Assembly: GCF_005239225.2 (NCBI RefSeq)
Contig: NC_133297.1
Span: 6,704,392-6,768,391 of the forward strand
Reading direction: 5' to 3'
DNA from: Populus alba
Taxonomy: Eukaryota; Streptophyta; Magnoliopsida; Malpighiales; Salicaceae
Length of the DNA: 64,000 nt
Below, in pieces: positions 25,051 through 42,544 of this stretch; position 1 is the first letter of the stretch, and each line of letters begins with the position of its first letter. The position numbers and the translations under genes are program-made. Under the pieces are notes generated by a model. That model saw nothing but the letters and a program-made list of their open reading frames with translations. It searched no databases and was not told where the DNA came from.

Positions 25051-27846
25051 CTATTTAACATATTTATGTTGCTTCTTTGCCGATAAGAGGGAGCCTGGTG
25101 AATTGACTGCCTCACGCCTAGAGCCATAGTTTACTAATTCACATTCTGATTCATCGTCATCACTATTGATGCTGTCTGGAGTGGACCTATTCTGGTTTGC
25201 TCTGCGCTGCAAAAGAAATACATTGAAGTAATAGCTCACCAGATCTTCCCTTCTCCTACTTGGGAAACATCGGAATATCTCGTCCCAAAAACACTTGTCA
25301 AGAGATAGAGGATTTGACCTCACTATAGCTCCAAACTTCTTTTGATCTTCCACTGCCCAGGAGAGTTTTACTTCTTCACCCATCTTGTCAAATCTCCATT
25401 GATTAAAAGCCTTCCCCAATTCACGCATCACTCTCAACCTTCGCTCAGTAATGTGAAATCTGACACATTTGATAGAATTTGGCACTTGGCAACCACAGGA
25501 ATCTGACCTTCCCTTACCGATAGGTTCCCTTTCAATAACAAATTTGTTAATTGAAGTTTCAAGTGGCCAAACCCGAGTCCCAAGCCACTTTGAGTCACTT
25601 TCAGACATGCCAGTCCATTCTGGTACTTCAGCCTGAAAAACTGGCCCCACAGGAATTCTCTTTGTAATTGGCAGGTCAAGCACTGAACATTCAGTTGAAG
25701 AATCACCATCATAAACCCCTTCCATGCAAGAATCTGAATCAGTTTGGGTGGCTGCAGAAGATGACTGTGAGCAAACAAGTGCTTGAGACGATGTTTCCCC
25801 AGGAAAAAGCTTTCTACATTTTAACCTCTCTCTAAGATTGTAACTAGATCCAGCATGGTCATCATACATACATGGATGCATCTTCTGATATTTCTACAAA
25901 TTGGTAATATATCGTGACTTACAACATGTAATAAATTGGAGATAATTGGATTGTTATGGTATTAACATAAACTGAGCTACATGAGAACATTTGCAGGGAT
26001 CAACATAAGCATTATATAAATAGCAAATTAAGGTATTAAAATTGATGAGGACATCACAATCAGTGGCCAATCCGTAGCAGGACAACTTCCATCAATCAAA
26101 AACATGCATCTGTGACCTAAAATCAATTTTAACATAGAAACAGCATGAACAACCAGTGATCTTGTTTTTTAGCAAAGCCCATCAGGTGATAAATTCAAAA
26201 GATGCAAGGGCCAAAATACTAAGCAAATTAGGAGTTTCCTTGTCAAATGGGTACAACTAGCATATGGTGAGAACGTTTCATCACCTGTAAAACTGTTTGG
26301 CCCTAGTTGAATGCAATACACTAGAAATACATACCAGTTAATACAAATTATTGCAAAAGGCCCTATATAGAACCAGATGAAGCACTTATAAATTCATTCC
26401 ACGCATAGTGTCAATTGGGTATAACAGCAGCTCGGGGCCAAAAAATTCAATAACTATGCTCAGAAGTCATGAAAATGATTACAGTGCACTGTGAAGAAAT
26501 GAGCAAAAGTAAGAGAAGAAAAATGATACTTTGATAAACAAAGTCCGTGTGTGATCTATATACAATCATAAATCCATACTTAAACATACAGACATGTAAC
26601 CTGAAAAGGTTTTTCAACCAATGAATAAATAGAGTAGATACACAGAACCATCTATGAAAGACAGTATGCTATCAATCACCTTTACCAATAATAGTAGGAA
26701 ACATCAGTAAGTGATAGATACCTGCTTAACAAACCCCTCTGCACTTGAAGTTGAATTGGCATTTCTTTTCAGAAACAACGTTTCCCGGGTCACCAAAACC
26801 TGCTTCCAGCATTCCTCATTCCCATAACTTTTCCACTTTGACCACTCAGGTAACGATCCAACCTCGGGATCACATGGATCCTTTGCAATCTCAGTAACCC
26901 AGTTCAGCATTCTATAAATGGAATCCCGTTTCCTCTTACGACTAGAAACAGATTCCTCAAAAGTTGCTAAATCCAGTTCTTCAATCTCACTGTTATCACC
27001 CTTATTTCCTTCCTCATCTCCATCAGTTTCCACCACCACCACCACGCTCTTCACTTCATCCTCATTTTCTACTTTCTCACTTTTCCTTGAATCAGATATC
27101 AAATTTTCATCAACATCCTTGCCTTTTACATCCTCGTTAGAAAAAGAACCATCCATCATGAAACTCTTTGCTACATTATCACCTGATTCCCCAACTTCCA
27201 CAAAATCAACACCACTCTTAGTTGAGTCTATATGCAATGATTCTTCATCCTCGGCAAACTTCTCACTCTCATAAGACTCCACCTCAGCATTCACATTCAA
27301 GTCCAAGAACTCATTCTCTGGCATTTCAGATAACAACCCTTTAAACTCTGCCCCTAATTCCATCAAAGCCCCACCCACATTAACCCCCCTATCACTCAAC
27401 TCAGCGTTCAATCCTATACCATCAACAAGAAGCCTCTCCAACCACCTCTCCAAGGAGTCTAAGTACTTAATATAAACCAATTTAACAGTCGGGGCAAGGT
27501 TCAATCCTAACCCAAACTCTTGAGCGACCAAATCCCACAACCCATTTTCAGAAACAACACCATACCCACCTTTCTCGCTCACAGCTAAAAACAGTTTAAG
27601 CAAATCTACAAACTGCCCATTTCCAAGCATTGGAGGTAGAATCCATAAACAACCATCTAACCCACAAATCTCTTTGAAAAACGAGTCCAGAAACTTATCG
27701 AAACGGCTCCTGAGCTGGGTATCGAGTTCGCTTTTCAAAACGGGCCCTTTTGAATTCGGCTCAAGATCCACCCAAAACCCGTCCGGAGCTATCTTTCTTT
27801 GTGGTTTTTTTGTAAAATCATTAGCTATCATTGACCATCCTGTCAT
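25051..27846 (-). CDS. ARID-ELM2-SANT domain chromatin protein (ARID1-like)
   Basis: Two minus-strand exons, 26722-27846 and 25051-25893, are joined across an 828-bp GT-AG intron to give 655 residues. Residues ~49-141 form an ARID/BRIGHT DNA-binding domain (GYGVVSENGLWDLVAQEFGL region). Next come a long acidic Ser/Glu/Asp-rich segment, a conserved plant block around 312-370 (KRKRDSIYRMLNWVTEIAKD), an ELM2 motif from ~452 (RIPVGPVFQAEVPEWTG) and a SANT/Myb-like helix set at ~552-601. ELM2 and SANT modules usually recruit histone deacetylases. The architecture and gene order match Arabidopsis ARID1 (At2g46040), reported to act in male germ-cell formation. Whether that role holds here is inferred. 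The start at 27846 is chosen because the conserved N terminus begins there. Nothing is truncated. Confidence 0.92.
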
Positions 27847-28440
27847 TGTTTCGAAACCCTAAAAGTGGGTCAGTTGTTCTCTTTGTTATCATAAAACAAA
27901 AAACAAAAAAAACTACATGATTAATTAGCAGTATTTATCACATGCACAGTTTAGAATTAGGTCATGTTTAGGAGATGGGTTTTTGGCGGGAATTTGAGGG
28001 CTGATCTAGGGTTTTGAAACGCCTGTAAAAATTCTATGGTCCCGCTGTCTCTCTCTTGAACGAGTCAAAGGGGTCTTGTGCTTGTAGAGAGAGTAGAGAG
28101 AAAGAGTCTGCGAGAATGGGGGGCTAGAAAATAAGTTTTGAACAGACAGAGACCCTAGTTTTCAAAATCTAAAAGATTAATGCTTTAGGGGTTAAAGAGA
28201 AAAAAATAAATAGAAAGAAGGAGAGACATACCAGAATTTCGTAGGTTTTGTTTGTGTGGAAGTTGTATTGTGGGTGTGGGGTTTCAATGAGGCCAACACG
28301 GGTGAGGTGGTTGCTGCCTCGACTCCCTTCGGTTTTTGGCCCTTTTCCCTCTTGCCTGCCCCTCCCTCCCTCTTTTAGTCTTTTCCTTTCTTCTTTTTTT
28401 TATAGGACTTGGTTTAGATGAGAGTGCAAGAAGCTCTTAT
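27847..28440 (-). promoter_or_regulatory. ARID-gene leader with a probable 5'-UTR intron
   Basis: On the minus strand a good acceptor (CCCACTTTTAG, at about 27861) lies 12 bases or so upstream of the ATG, and a good donor (TTCTG followed by GTATGTC, near 28232) lies upstream of that. This suggests a ~370-bp intron in the 5' untranslated region. The sequence beyond 28232 is rich in CT/GA and is likely the first, noncoding exon and core promoter. The gene's expression may depend on this intron, as in many plant housekeeping genes. Confidence 0.5.
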
Positions 28441-33869
<5,429 letters not shown>

Positions 33870-35912
33870 AGCTATTGGCGAGCTCGTTAGATGCAATTGG
33901 AGCCATATCCTCACTATTATTCGATTCACACACCAGCTATGTTGCTCGCACTACACCGCAGACATAACTTTCCATTGTGCGATCACATGTTTTTGAATGG
34001 TTTTAAAATGGGATAATGAAATCAACAGTCAGATGCAAACTAAATGCACAACGTATGGTAAACAAACACAAACAATGTTGTTTTGTATTAAAAAATCAAT
34101 CCAAAACCCTCCCTAATATTAGAGAATTCTATGCACAAAAGATTAATAAAGGTCCATATTGTTTGTCACTGTTAATGAACAAAGATTCAAAGTCCTAGGG
34201 CGTGCAAAAAAACTGGTGCAAGAACTTGGTGACTTTTTTTTTTTAAAGGCTAATGCTTAACTTGCAGTGGAGGAAGATAGGATCACATAACATGATTTAT
34301 CAGTTTTTTTCCTTTGCTTGCATGTTGCAGCGCAAGTTTTGGAAAAGATGAGCTTGTAGGGAAAAAATTGCGTTAGTAGCTGTTAAGTGAGGGCAACAAA
34401 TGGAATTCATAGGAGCTGATACAATGATAATGAAATGAAGTGAAAGAATTCTAAGCTATAATGAATGTGGGTGTCATGGAAGACAACATAGAATGAAGCG
34501 GTCTCTTAAAAAGCAATGTTATAAAAAGCAGCGACGGTGCAGAGGATTGATTCCATGAGCAAGTAAAAAAAATGATGGCTGAAGGAAGTCTTTTATGGTG
34601 GTCGAAATGTAGTGCTGGGATAGATAGATAAAAATTAAAATTAAAAAAACATAGAAGCAGCGTTGAAGCAACCGTGATTGACTTTAGGCAAGGAGAGAAC
34701 TTGGAAGCAGCGTCCTGGTTAAAAGAAAGGTGCAAGGAAAAAGAATAAGCTAAAACTGGTAACAAAACTAAAAAAAGAACTGGTACCAAAACTAAAAAGG
34801 GGGTAAAAGGTTGACGGAGGTCAAATATAACGGACATAAAAAAACCTTAAAGAAAAGGCAAAAGAGCTGAAAAACGTGCAACGGAAACGGAAAAAAAAAA
34901 GAAAGAAGACTAGCGCATACCAAATGACAATATTGGGAGATGGGGATGTCGAATCAGATCATTGTAAACGATCACCAAAGGCAACACTAAATTTCAGGAG
35001 GAGCTTAAGATCTCAGCAAACAATAGTTCAAAAGGATAAAAACAGATGAGAAAGAATATAAACAGCTGGTGAAAAAACCATTCCTGGGAATAGAAGGGGA
35101 AAAATGATAGCAATCAAGTTACATCGTGGGAAAAAAATATAAAAAATAAGAAGAATCAGGAAATCAAAGTGACAATGCAAGGGGGAATGGAACAAAAATA
35201 GTCACAATGTAGAAGAGACAAGATTAAAGCTATGAATGGGGACAACATCACAGCAAACAACACAGGAAAAGTAAGGAGAAAAAAAAGATGGAGGAAGTAA
35301 TACCCTGTCAAAAGTCAACTTAGGCGACAAAGAAAACGAAGGACTATGTACGCCAAGTCAAAACAAAGAATTATTGGATTAATGATTGTAAGATAATCGA
35401 AGGGAAAAAAGATTAATCAAAGAACATGTCTAAGTCACTATCGATACTGGAGACATGAAACATCTATGAAGATAAATGGTGAGAAGCAACAATGATTGAG
35501 CTCAAGGACTGTGGCAGCTCAACATCTCAGCAAACCACAACGGAACACCCAAAACCGAGGAGGAAAATAAAGACATTGTTAGAAAAAAAAAAAAAAAAAA
35601 CACAAATCAAGCAACATTATGAAAAAGAGAGAGAGAGAAAGAAAGAAAATTAAATACATGATCCAAGCTCCATGGCAATGCAGTGGAAATTGATGGATCC
35701 AAGTGTCAGAGGCAAAATCTAAATCCTGCAGAGCTCCACAATCCGGCAATCAAAACAGGGAAATTTAAAAAAATATATCAAAGAGAAAAACCAAAGAAAA
35801 ACAATGTGAGAACTGAAAGTGATGTTCAGTATTTTTGGCATTTTATAAAAAATAAATTTTGAGCCTGAATACCTGTTTAAAAAGTCCAAAGGCATGATGA
35901 TAACACATTGAT
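33870..35912. other. purine-rich noncoding block, probably retroelement interior
   Basis: The plus strand is unusually rich in A and G from ~34.2 to 35.7 kb and less AT-rich than its surroundings. A phrase close to CAKCTCAGCAAACMACA recurs at about 35010, 35247 and 35522, suggesting degenerate internal repeats. The only longer frame (34451-34837, minus, 128 residues) is hydrophobic low-complexity translation with no domain. A polypurine-like stretch at 35913-35925 and an LTR-like segment follow, so this may be the noncoding interior of a large non-autonomous LTR element. No left LTR is recognised. Confidence 0.4.
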
Positions 35913-35925
35913 AAGTGGGCGGCGC

Positions 35926-36940
35926 TTACATTCATATCCAACATCTCTAGACTTGGTAAAATGTCAGGTTCAGGTGACATGGGTCTAACTCGCTTCTAGG
36001 ACCAATGTCTTTAGACGTGACTACGAGCTAAGCCTAAGTAGATATAGGTATAACAAGATACCAAACCCAACACCCTTGGACTTGGCTAAGTGTCGAGCCT
36101 AAATAAGCAAAAAGACATCCTAAAGCCTAACACCCTTCAACTTGGCTACATGTCAAGACTAAGCGGGCACGACCTATCACTGCATGTCAAGACTAAGCGG
36201 GCACGACCTATCACCCTTGGGCTTGGCTGCATGTCAAGTCCAATAGAGCACAGGTCTGGCGAAATATCAGACCCAACGCCTTTAAACTCGCTTACATGCC
36301 GAGCCCAAGCGGACATGAATCTTGCAAGCTAGCAGACCCACCACCCTTGGGCTTAGATGTGCGTCAAGCCCAATTAGGCATGAGTTTAGCTAGACCCATC
36401 AACCTTGAGCTTGGTTACATGGATATGGCTGGCTGCCATACCCATTGACCGTGAGCTTAACAATGTGTCAAGCACAAAGGGCTAAAGGCCTAAAGATCAT
36501 TATAGGTCCCATGTTGAGCACTAATGCTCTATTTGCTTATTCTTATGATTAATAACATAAAATGTTAATGTATGAGACATTCATCTCCCATCTTCATTAA
36601 TGCTAATGTCAAGGATATCCAAACTCACATTAATGTTAATGTCAAGGATATTTATTCCTAACTAGTACTATAAAGGTAAAAAGACATCCTAAAGCCTTAA
36701 TCTTTTTTGTAGGGTTGTAGGAGTATAAATACTCTTATAATCACACAGGTAAAAAGTTTACAATCTCTATTGTCAACAAAAATATTTTTTTAATTTCAGA
36801 ACATTTATCATATCAAAACTAAGAACAAAAAATTTTGTTCTTAAGAATAAATATTCACTCTCTTATTTATTATAATTGTTTGCTTAAAGGTCACTGACTT
36901 TATCATTTGATGGTCTTCAAATCCCATCAAATGAAACTGT
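35926..36940 (+). mobile_element. LTR-like segment with ~60-bp minirepeats (solo or 3' LTR)
   Basis: From ~35.94 to 36.47 kb about nine degenerate units of ~60 bases follow each other, each around a core like CACCCTTGGGCTTGGCTACA, then TGTCAAGCCCAAGCGGGCA. One 32-base part (around 36150-36214) is duplicated exactly. Downstream come an AT-rich stretch, a TATA box TATAAATA at 36724 within a short palindrome, and leader-like sequence. A purine-rich GTGGGCGGCGC stretch lies just before the start. Promoter-like TATA, minirepeats and a preceding polypurine tract together suggest an LTR of a Ty3-type element, but I cannot place the right border or see a second copy. Confidence 0.5.
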
Positions 36941-38470
36941 TTTACAGGTTACATGCTTTCTACAACAAGTTACAAATTTCATAAATAATTACCACTGCTA
37001 AAAACCTTATTTCGAAACACTTTGGATTTTGGAAACCTCATCAGGGGAAAAAAAAAAAAAAAAACCTGAAAACTGATTCGGAACATAATTTAATAACAAA
37101 GTGAAATGGCAAACGTTGAAACGACTGAGAAACCTGACTTTCTTTTTTCTAATATTAGATATTTAATGCGTTATTGTGCAATAGAGATAGGAATCAAAAT
37201 GAACGTGATACATAACGAATAAAAGCAGCCAAAAAAAATGAAAAGCACTTCTTATAATAGCCTAAACTTTAGAGGCAAAGGCTAAGAGAAATCACCCAGC
37301 ACATAAAAACAACATATCAATTAGAATAAGAAAAAAGAGTGGGAAAATGATAAATTAATCTTAATAAAATATATTAACAACTCATTTAAAGGCAATCTAT
37401 TTATGGAGGAATGAAACGTCTTCACAGCTTTGCTGAAAACTTCCTTAAACTGTTAGTTATGTCATAGAAACAGAAAAAAAGAGAAGAAAAAAGGACAACA
37501 AACAGTTCTAACAAACCCACCATACATGAAAAAGATCCAAGAAAAGAACAAAGCATTCCACCAAAAGCTTGAAAAAGCTGAAAAAAAACAAACAAATAAC
37601 GTCTGGAAGAGAGGCAAGAAGGGGAAAAAAACAAGAGAAATGAAACTAATTAGGATGGCTTCAAACAAACAGTATATAACCTTATCGGAGCCCTAGAAAC
37701 CACTCACCAAGCTGTTTCCAACATTTAATCGCCTTATCTAGAATCAAAACCTTATCAGCCGGAAAACATTAGAAAACATAACCTAAAATCCAAAAATAAT
37801 TATGTAGAAAACCTCTACATCTAGCTAACTAACTAAAACTTGTGTTCAGCCAACTACCTTGTTAGAACGAGGAACTAAATTATATGACATACTCGCTTTC
37901 TCATTGATCCTACTCCTCTCTAAAAAGAAATAATCAATTTCAAAACAAACTCACATAAATTAAATATTGTCATTACCGTACAATCAAGATAAAGAATGAT
38001 CACAATGCATTTCTCAGACGTGGGCTCAATGAGAGTACACTAATAGAAAAAAAAAATAAGCAAAACAAACTCAAAGTACAAATAATTGGAAAAGGGGTAC
38101 TTGTGAATAGACGCAAAATCAGCTCAGGATTCAGTAGAAGGGACGTGGAGCCCAGATTGATAGCACTGATGATTGTGAAGGAAAAAAAAGAAAGAGATTC
38201 AGTGAAACAAATAAGGCAATTTTGTTTCAAATGAATAAAAAAAGACTCCAGATATCAAACAAACAAATAGAAACGAATCAAGATGGAAATAAACCGCGTC
38301 AATGAAGCACATTCGAATAGAAACATGGTCAAATAAAAAACCTAGAAAAAAATCCAGAAAATCCATTAAATAAAAAAATATCAGAAACTCAAATAGCCAA
38401 ACAAATCTAAATAAGCAAAAAAGATGAACAAAACCCAAAAATGAAAAACGTAAAAAAAGCACATCAAAAA
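36941..38470. other. A-rich spacer, no gene recognised
   Basis: The plus strand is A-rich, so the minus strand reads as T-rich, intron-like sequence. Minus-strand frames at 37422-37634, 38000-38230 and 38199-38462 translate to Phe/Leu-rich strings, as expected from T-rich DNA, and no domain is visible. A 10-base perfect inverted repeat (CATTTGATGG and CCATCAAATG, 36904-36933) sits at the left edge. Confidence 0.45.
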
Positions 38471-38790
38471 ATTGAAAGAAAGGAAAGAAAAAACTGGCAT
38501 GATGGTGGTATGGGTTTTAAGGACCCCTAACCAAGGAAGATTCCACCATTAATGGTTGTCACTGGTTGCTGCATTGCTAACTCCATGACAATTATAATAA
38601 TACACCACCACCCTCTCTTTTCAAGCTTCTTCCGTTCTTGTTCTTTACTTCAATGGGTAGAGAGAGATAAAGAGAAGGGAAGGGAATGTGAGGTTTGCTT
38701 TGGGTGTTGATGAGGGCTTCATTCCATGGAGGTCGTGGTTGATTTATGTTTAGTAGGAGGAAAAGGAAATGAAATGAGAGAGAGATGAAA
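38471..38790 (-). promoter_or_regulatory. possible orphan leader or noncoding-transcript start
   Basis: This 320-bp island is less AT-rich than its flanks. In the minus sense it begins with a CT-rich stretch (TTCCCTTCTCTTTATCTCTC), then holds two tiny frames: 24 codons near 38725-38651, and 19 codons at 38586-38527 beginning MELAMQQPV. It then passes into T-rich, intron-like DNA. This looks like a plant 5' leader followed by a first intron, but no downstream coding exon is found, so it may be the relic of a lost gene or a noncoding RNA start. Confidence 0.3.
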
Positions 38791-38928
38791 AAAGAAGATA
38801 CGATTACAATTCAGCCACTTAAAGGGACCAAAAGAAAACAAATTAAAATGCAAGTACCGAACCTAATAACTGTTGAAGTCCACATGAGGAGATCCACGGT
38901 ACAATCCACATTCTAAATCGAGAATTTA

Positions 38929-39138
38929 GAGTATGTTTCGCAGTGTGGTAGCGATTGTTTTTTAAATAGTTTTTCATGCTGAAATACATGTCAATGATAT
39001 TTTTTTATTTTTTAAAAATTATTTTTGACATCAGTTCATCAAAATGATCCAAAAAGTATAAACCGCACTCAATTTTAACAAAAAAAAAAAATTAAAATTT
39101 GACGAAACACATGTTAAAACACACAGTCAAACACTACC
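38929..39138 (-). mobile_element. Tourist-like MITE, copy C (210 bp)
   Basis: TTA flanks both ends (38926-38928 and 39139-39141). The ends are GAGTATGTTTCGC and GTCAAACACTACC. The core TTTTTGACATCAGTTCATCA is the reverse complement of the copy B core, so this copy lies in the opposite orientation. Its length agrees with copies A and B to within three bases. Confidence 0.85.
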
Positions 39139-39141
39139 TTA

Positions 39142-42100
39142 AAATTAAATAACAAAGAATGGAATTAAAATAAATAAAAGAAAGTATGACATTATTGTTG
39201 GCAAAGAAGAAAAGATGGGGTCACAATATAATAATTAAGCAAAATAGGTCAAATTGTAAATGTTAAAAGATTTGACTATAAATACTCCGAACCGGCAGCA
39301 AGAGTGGGAAAAAAAAAAACGGAGGAGGTTTTCTAGCCTAATTACAAAACTTTAGAGAAAATCCTATAAAAATCGAAGGGGTTTGAGTAAGATTAATCTA
39401 GGTACCTATGGAAACAACATCAACGCAATAATCAAGAGAGAATAAGTGAGAGAATTTGGGGATTTTAAAATTGTTGGAACCGGTCACGAGGGGGAAAATA
39501 GGACGTGCCAACAAAATTTGATTGGTTAAGGATAGAAATTTACTTTATTACCGGAGTTGTTGTAGGACCCACTCGGCAATAAGAGATCATTTAACGCAAT
39601 TATTCTTTTAATTAATCTTATTTGATAAATGATAAATCATTGAAAAAATTAGTTACTTGATAAATAGAACCGATACCTTGATTAATGAGCAATTAAGAAA
39701 CTAGTTATCTTGACATGGTTAATGAGCACATGAATATATTAATTATAGGTTTTAGACTCAATCCGGTCTAAAACCCGAGTTCGGGTTTTGATCGAGTCAT
39801 CAGATCACCAGATTCAATTCTTTTAAAAAAAAATCAAAACGATATTATTTTAGTAAAAAATAAATCAACGGACAACCGGGTCTTGCCAAGTTAACCCTGT
39901 CGATTAGCCAGGTCACACGATTTTGCATTCCCTTGTTTTTTCTTCAACTCGACCTAGTTCCAGCCCCGGGTCAGCCAGATCCCGGGTCAACTCATTGGGT
40001 TGGATTTTAAAACTATGATATTAATCTTCTAGTTAATGAAATTAATGATTTGGTTAATTGACAAATAGAGATATTTATTTCCTGACTAATGGGATCAGTG
40101 TCCTGGTTAATAGGTAAATGAAGATTTTGACTCTATGGTAAATGGGACAATTCTCTAATTAATGGAAAATTAAAGATACTAGTCCATGAGATTATCATGA
40201 CTAATACCCTAGTTAATGGACAGTTAGAAAAATTCATATCGTAAAAATAGAACAAGTGCTGGTTTGGCAAGAGAAGATATTGTGATCTTAAATTATGCGA
40301 ATATTATGAATTATGAATAGTTTCACAAAAAAGTAATAATAGTAAATATTCTTTGTATATAAGCTAATTATGTTGAGTATTATATGAATTTAGATACTTC
40401 ATAATGATGTAACAAGTAGTAGATATCATATTTGTAATTTTGGTGAAATCAATACATGTTTTGTTATGTAGTATAATTTTGCAGCCAAGTAGTGTATAAA
40501 TCTAAATTAAACATGTATATCTTAAGTGGTTTCTCTTGAACCCATATGATTGTAATTATGTGGAATGAGTTTTAGGTTAAATTTACATTGGCATGGATAT
40601 GTGCTGGTTTTATGTCATAATTAGGTTAATCCTCTTAGAACTTGAAATATTTTGAAATAATACAATAATTAATTTGTTTGAGGAAATATAAAAGAAAAAA
40701 GAAGAAGTTGTTATTGTGCTAAAGGTAATATATAAACATAAAAGTCCTAGATGATGGAAATGTGTTGAAATTTTTTCTCTAATTTGTGAAAGTTGACTGA
40801 GTCGATAACTTGATATTGAAAAATATAAAGAAAACTCTACTAAATTTTTGGTGTGTGCGTGTGTAAAATTCATGTGTTTTAAATGATAATACTATATGTT
40901 ACATTGAATATAATAAAAGAAAATCGGGGTTATTATAAAAGGTCATCGGTTGGTCACATTTTAACGACAAAAAATACTAATTTTAGTATTAATGAATTTC
41001 ATTTAACGAGGGAGTTCCACTTAGATGTTCTTGAACCTTCATGCTGCTTGAAAAAATAGATCAAGGTAAAGAGAGATAATTTCATATCAATTTGATTTTG
41101 TGTTTATAGGTCATTTTAGTTGATAAAATGTTTTTTTTTTAAATATATTATAAAAGTGTTTATAAGGGTTTTTTAGGTGAAAACTAAAAACAACCTTTTA
41201 ATTTTCCAGCCATTGTTGTGTTACTTGGATTATGTGTAGGCATACAACTTTTTTTTTTTTTTAAAAAAAAAACAAATGACCTATCATTCATTAATTTATC
41301 AAAAAAAAAAAAAAAGGTCAAGCGCATGGGCTTATCTTTACAAGCCCATGTGTGTGATCTTCTCTATTAATGGGTCAGACATGTTAGGTTACCCAGGCTT
41401 ATATGTACTATTTCTTTTTAGTTTTACTTTTTTTTTTATTTAAATGTTAATTAATTAAAATATATTATTTAAGTGTATGTATAGAGTGCCTAACCTAACA
41501 AGTATTTAGTTTTAATTGAGATTATTTAAAATAAATAAATTAGATTATTTTTTATAATGTTTCTTAATAGAATATTATTTAAATTTTATTTAATTTACAA
41601 AAAAAGATTGCAACATTTTTTTATATTAGTATGTGATTTTTTTTTGTGCAACTCTACTTATGTTTTCTTTGATTTTATTCAATTTCTTCCCCATGCATTT
41701 ATTTTTTATTATCACTTTATAAGTAAAAAATTAATTCCAAAAAACAAAGTTATTAAATATAACTGGGTCTATGAGCTCATGTTTCAAGATCAAATATCTA
41801 TTTTCATATCAAACTCTCAACTTTCTAATTTAGTTTTCAGTGAAATATCATTTAAGTTTTACTTGGTTTTCACATATGAGATGATGATATTTTTTTTGTT
41901 GTAATATTGATAGGCTTTATATATGTATATTGAATTTTATACAATCTCTTTCATGTGTGTGTGTTTTTACTATTGTTTGGTCATATATAAAAATAATTAT
42001 AAGAAAACAGAGCTATTTAAACACAATCAAGTTCATGATTCGTGTTGTAAAATCAAATATCGTAATATGTATCAATTTTTTATTTTTTTTTATCTAGTCA

Positions 42101-42512
42101 TTTATTATCACTAATAATATATTTTTTTTGTATTTATTAGCACAAATAATTTTCAATTTACTTAATTAAATACATGCAACAAATTTTCAATTTACAATCA
42201 GAATTTTTTCTTGTGGTAAAAAATCACAATGAAAAAGCTTACACATTTATTTTTTTGCATTGAAAATCTTTTTTACCCAACTCATGACGAAACAGACCAA
42301 GTAGCCACTATCTTCTAAAGACAGACCTAATATGATGAAGAAAACAACAGTACATGGTCAGACTAAGAAATTTCAACGATGAAAGATCTTATTAAATTAA
42401 TATTGATAAATAGGTGAATTGCGAATAATATTTATGATGGCAGTGTTTGTTTTTCGATCCAATCATGTTTTTTATTTTTTTTTTATTTTAAATTAATTTT
42501 TATTTTAATGTT

Positions 42513-42544
<32 letters not shown>

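Noticed and set aside
34451..34837. 128-codon minus-strand frame with hydrophobic content
   Set aside because: It is the translation of purine-rich low-complexity DNA and has no domain or intron structure; no membrane protein family is recognised.
35940..36470. Regular repeats considered as a CRISPR-like array
   Set aside because: The units are degenerate over their whole length with no constant repeat and variable spacer, and the DNA is from a plant nucleus.
37420..37580. CTTCACAGCTTTGCTGAA resembling miR396
   Set aside because: Several mismatches to the mature sequence and no good opposite arm within range.
38000..38462. Phe/Leu-rich minus-strand frames that resemble membrane proteins
   Set aside because: They arise from T-rich DNA; composition alone explains the apparent hydrophobic helices.
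38690..38735. GGAATG...CTTCATTCC resembling a miR166 precursor
   Set aside because: Only six bases pair and the spacing is far too short for a plant miRNA hairpin; the mature sequence does not match.
41557..41904. 115-codon plus-strand frame rich in Phe, Ile and Tyr
   Set aside because: Low-complexity translation of an AT-rich decayed repeat also seen at 32 kb.
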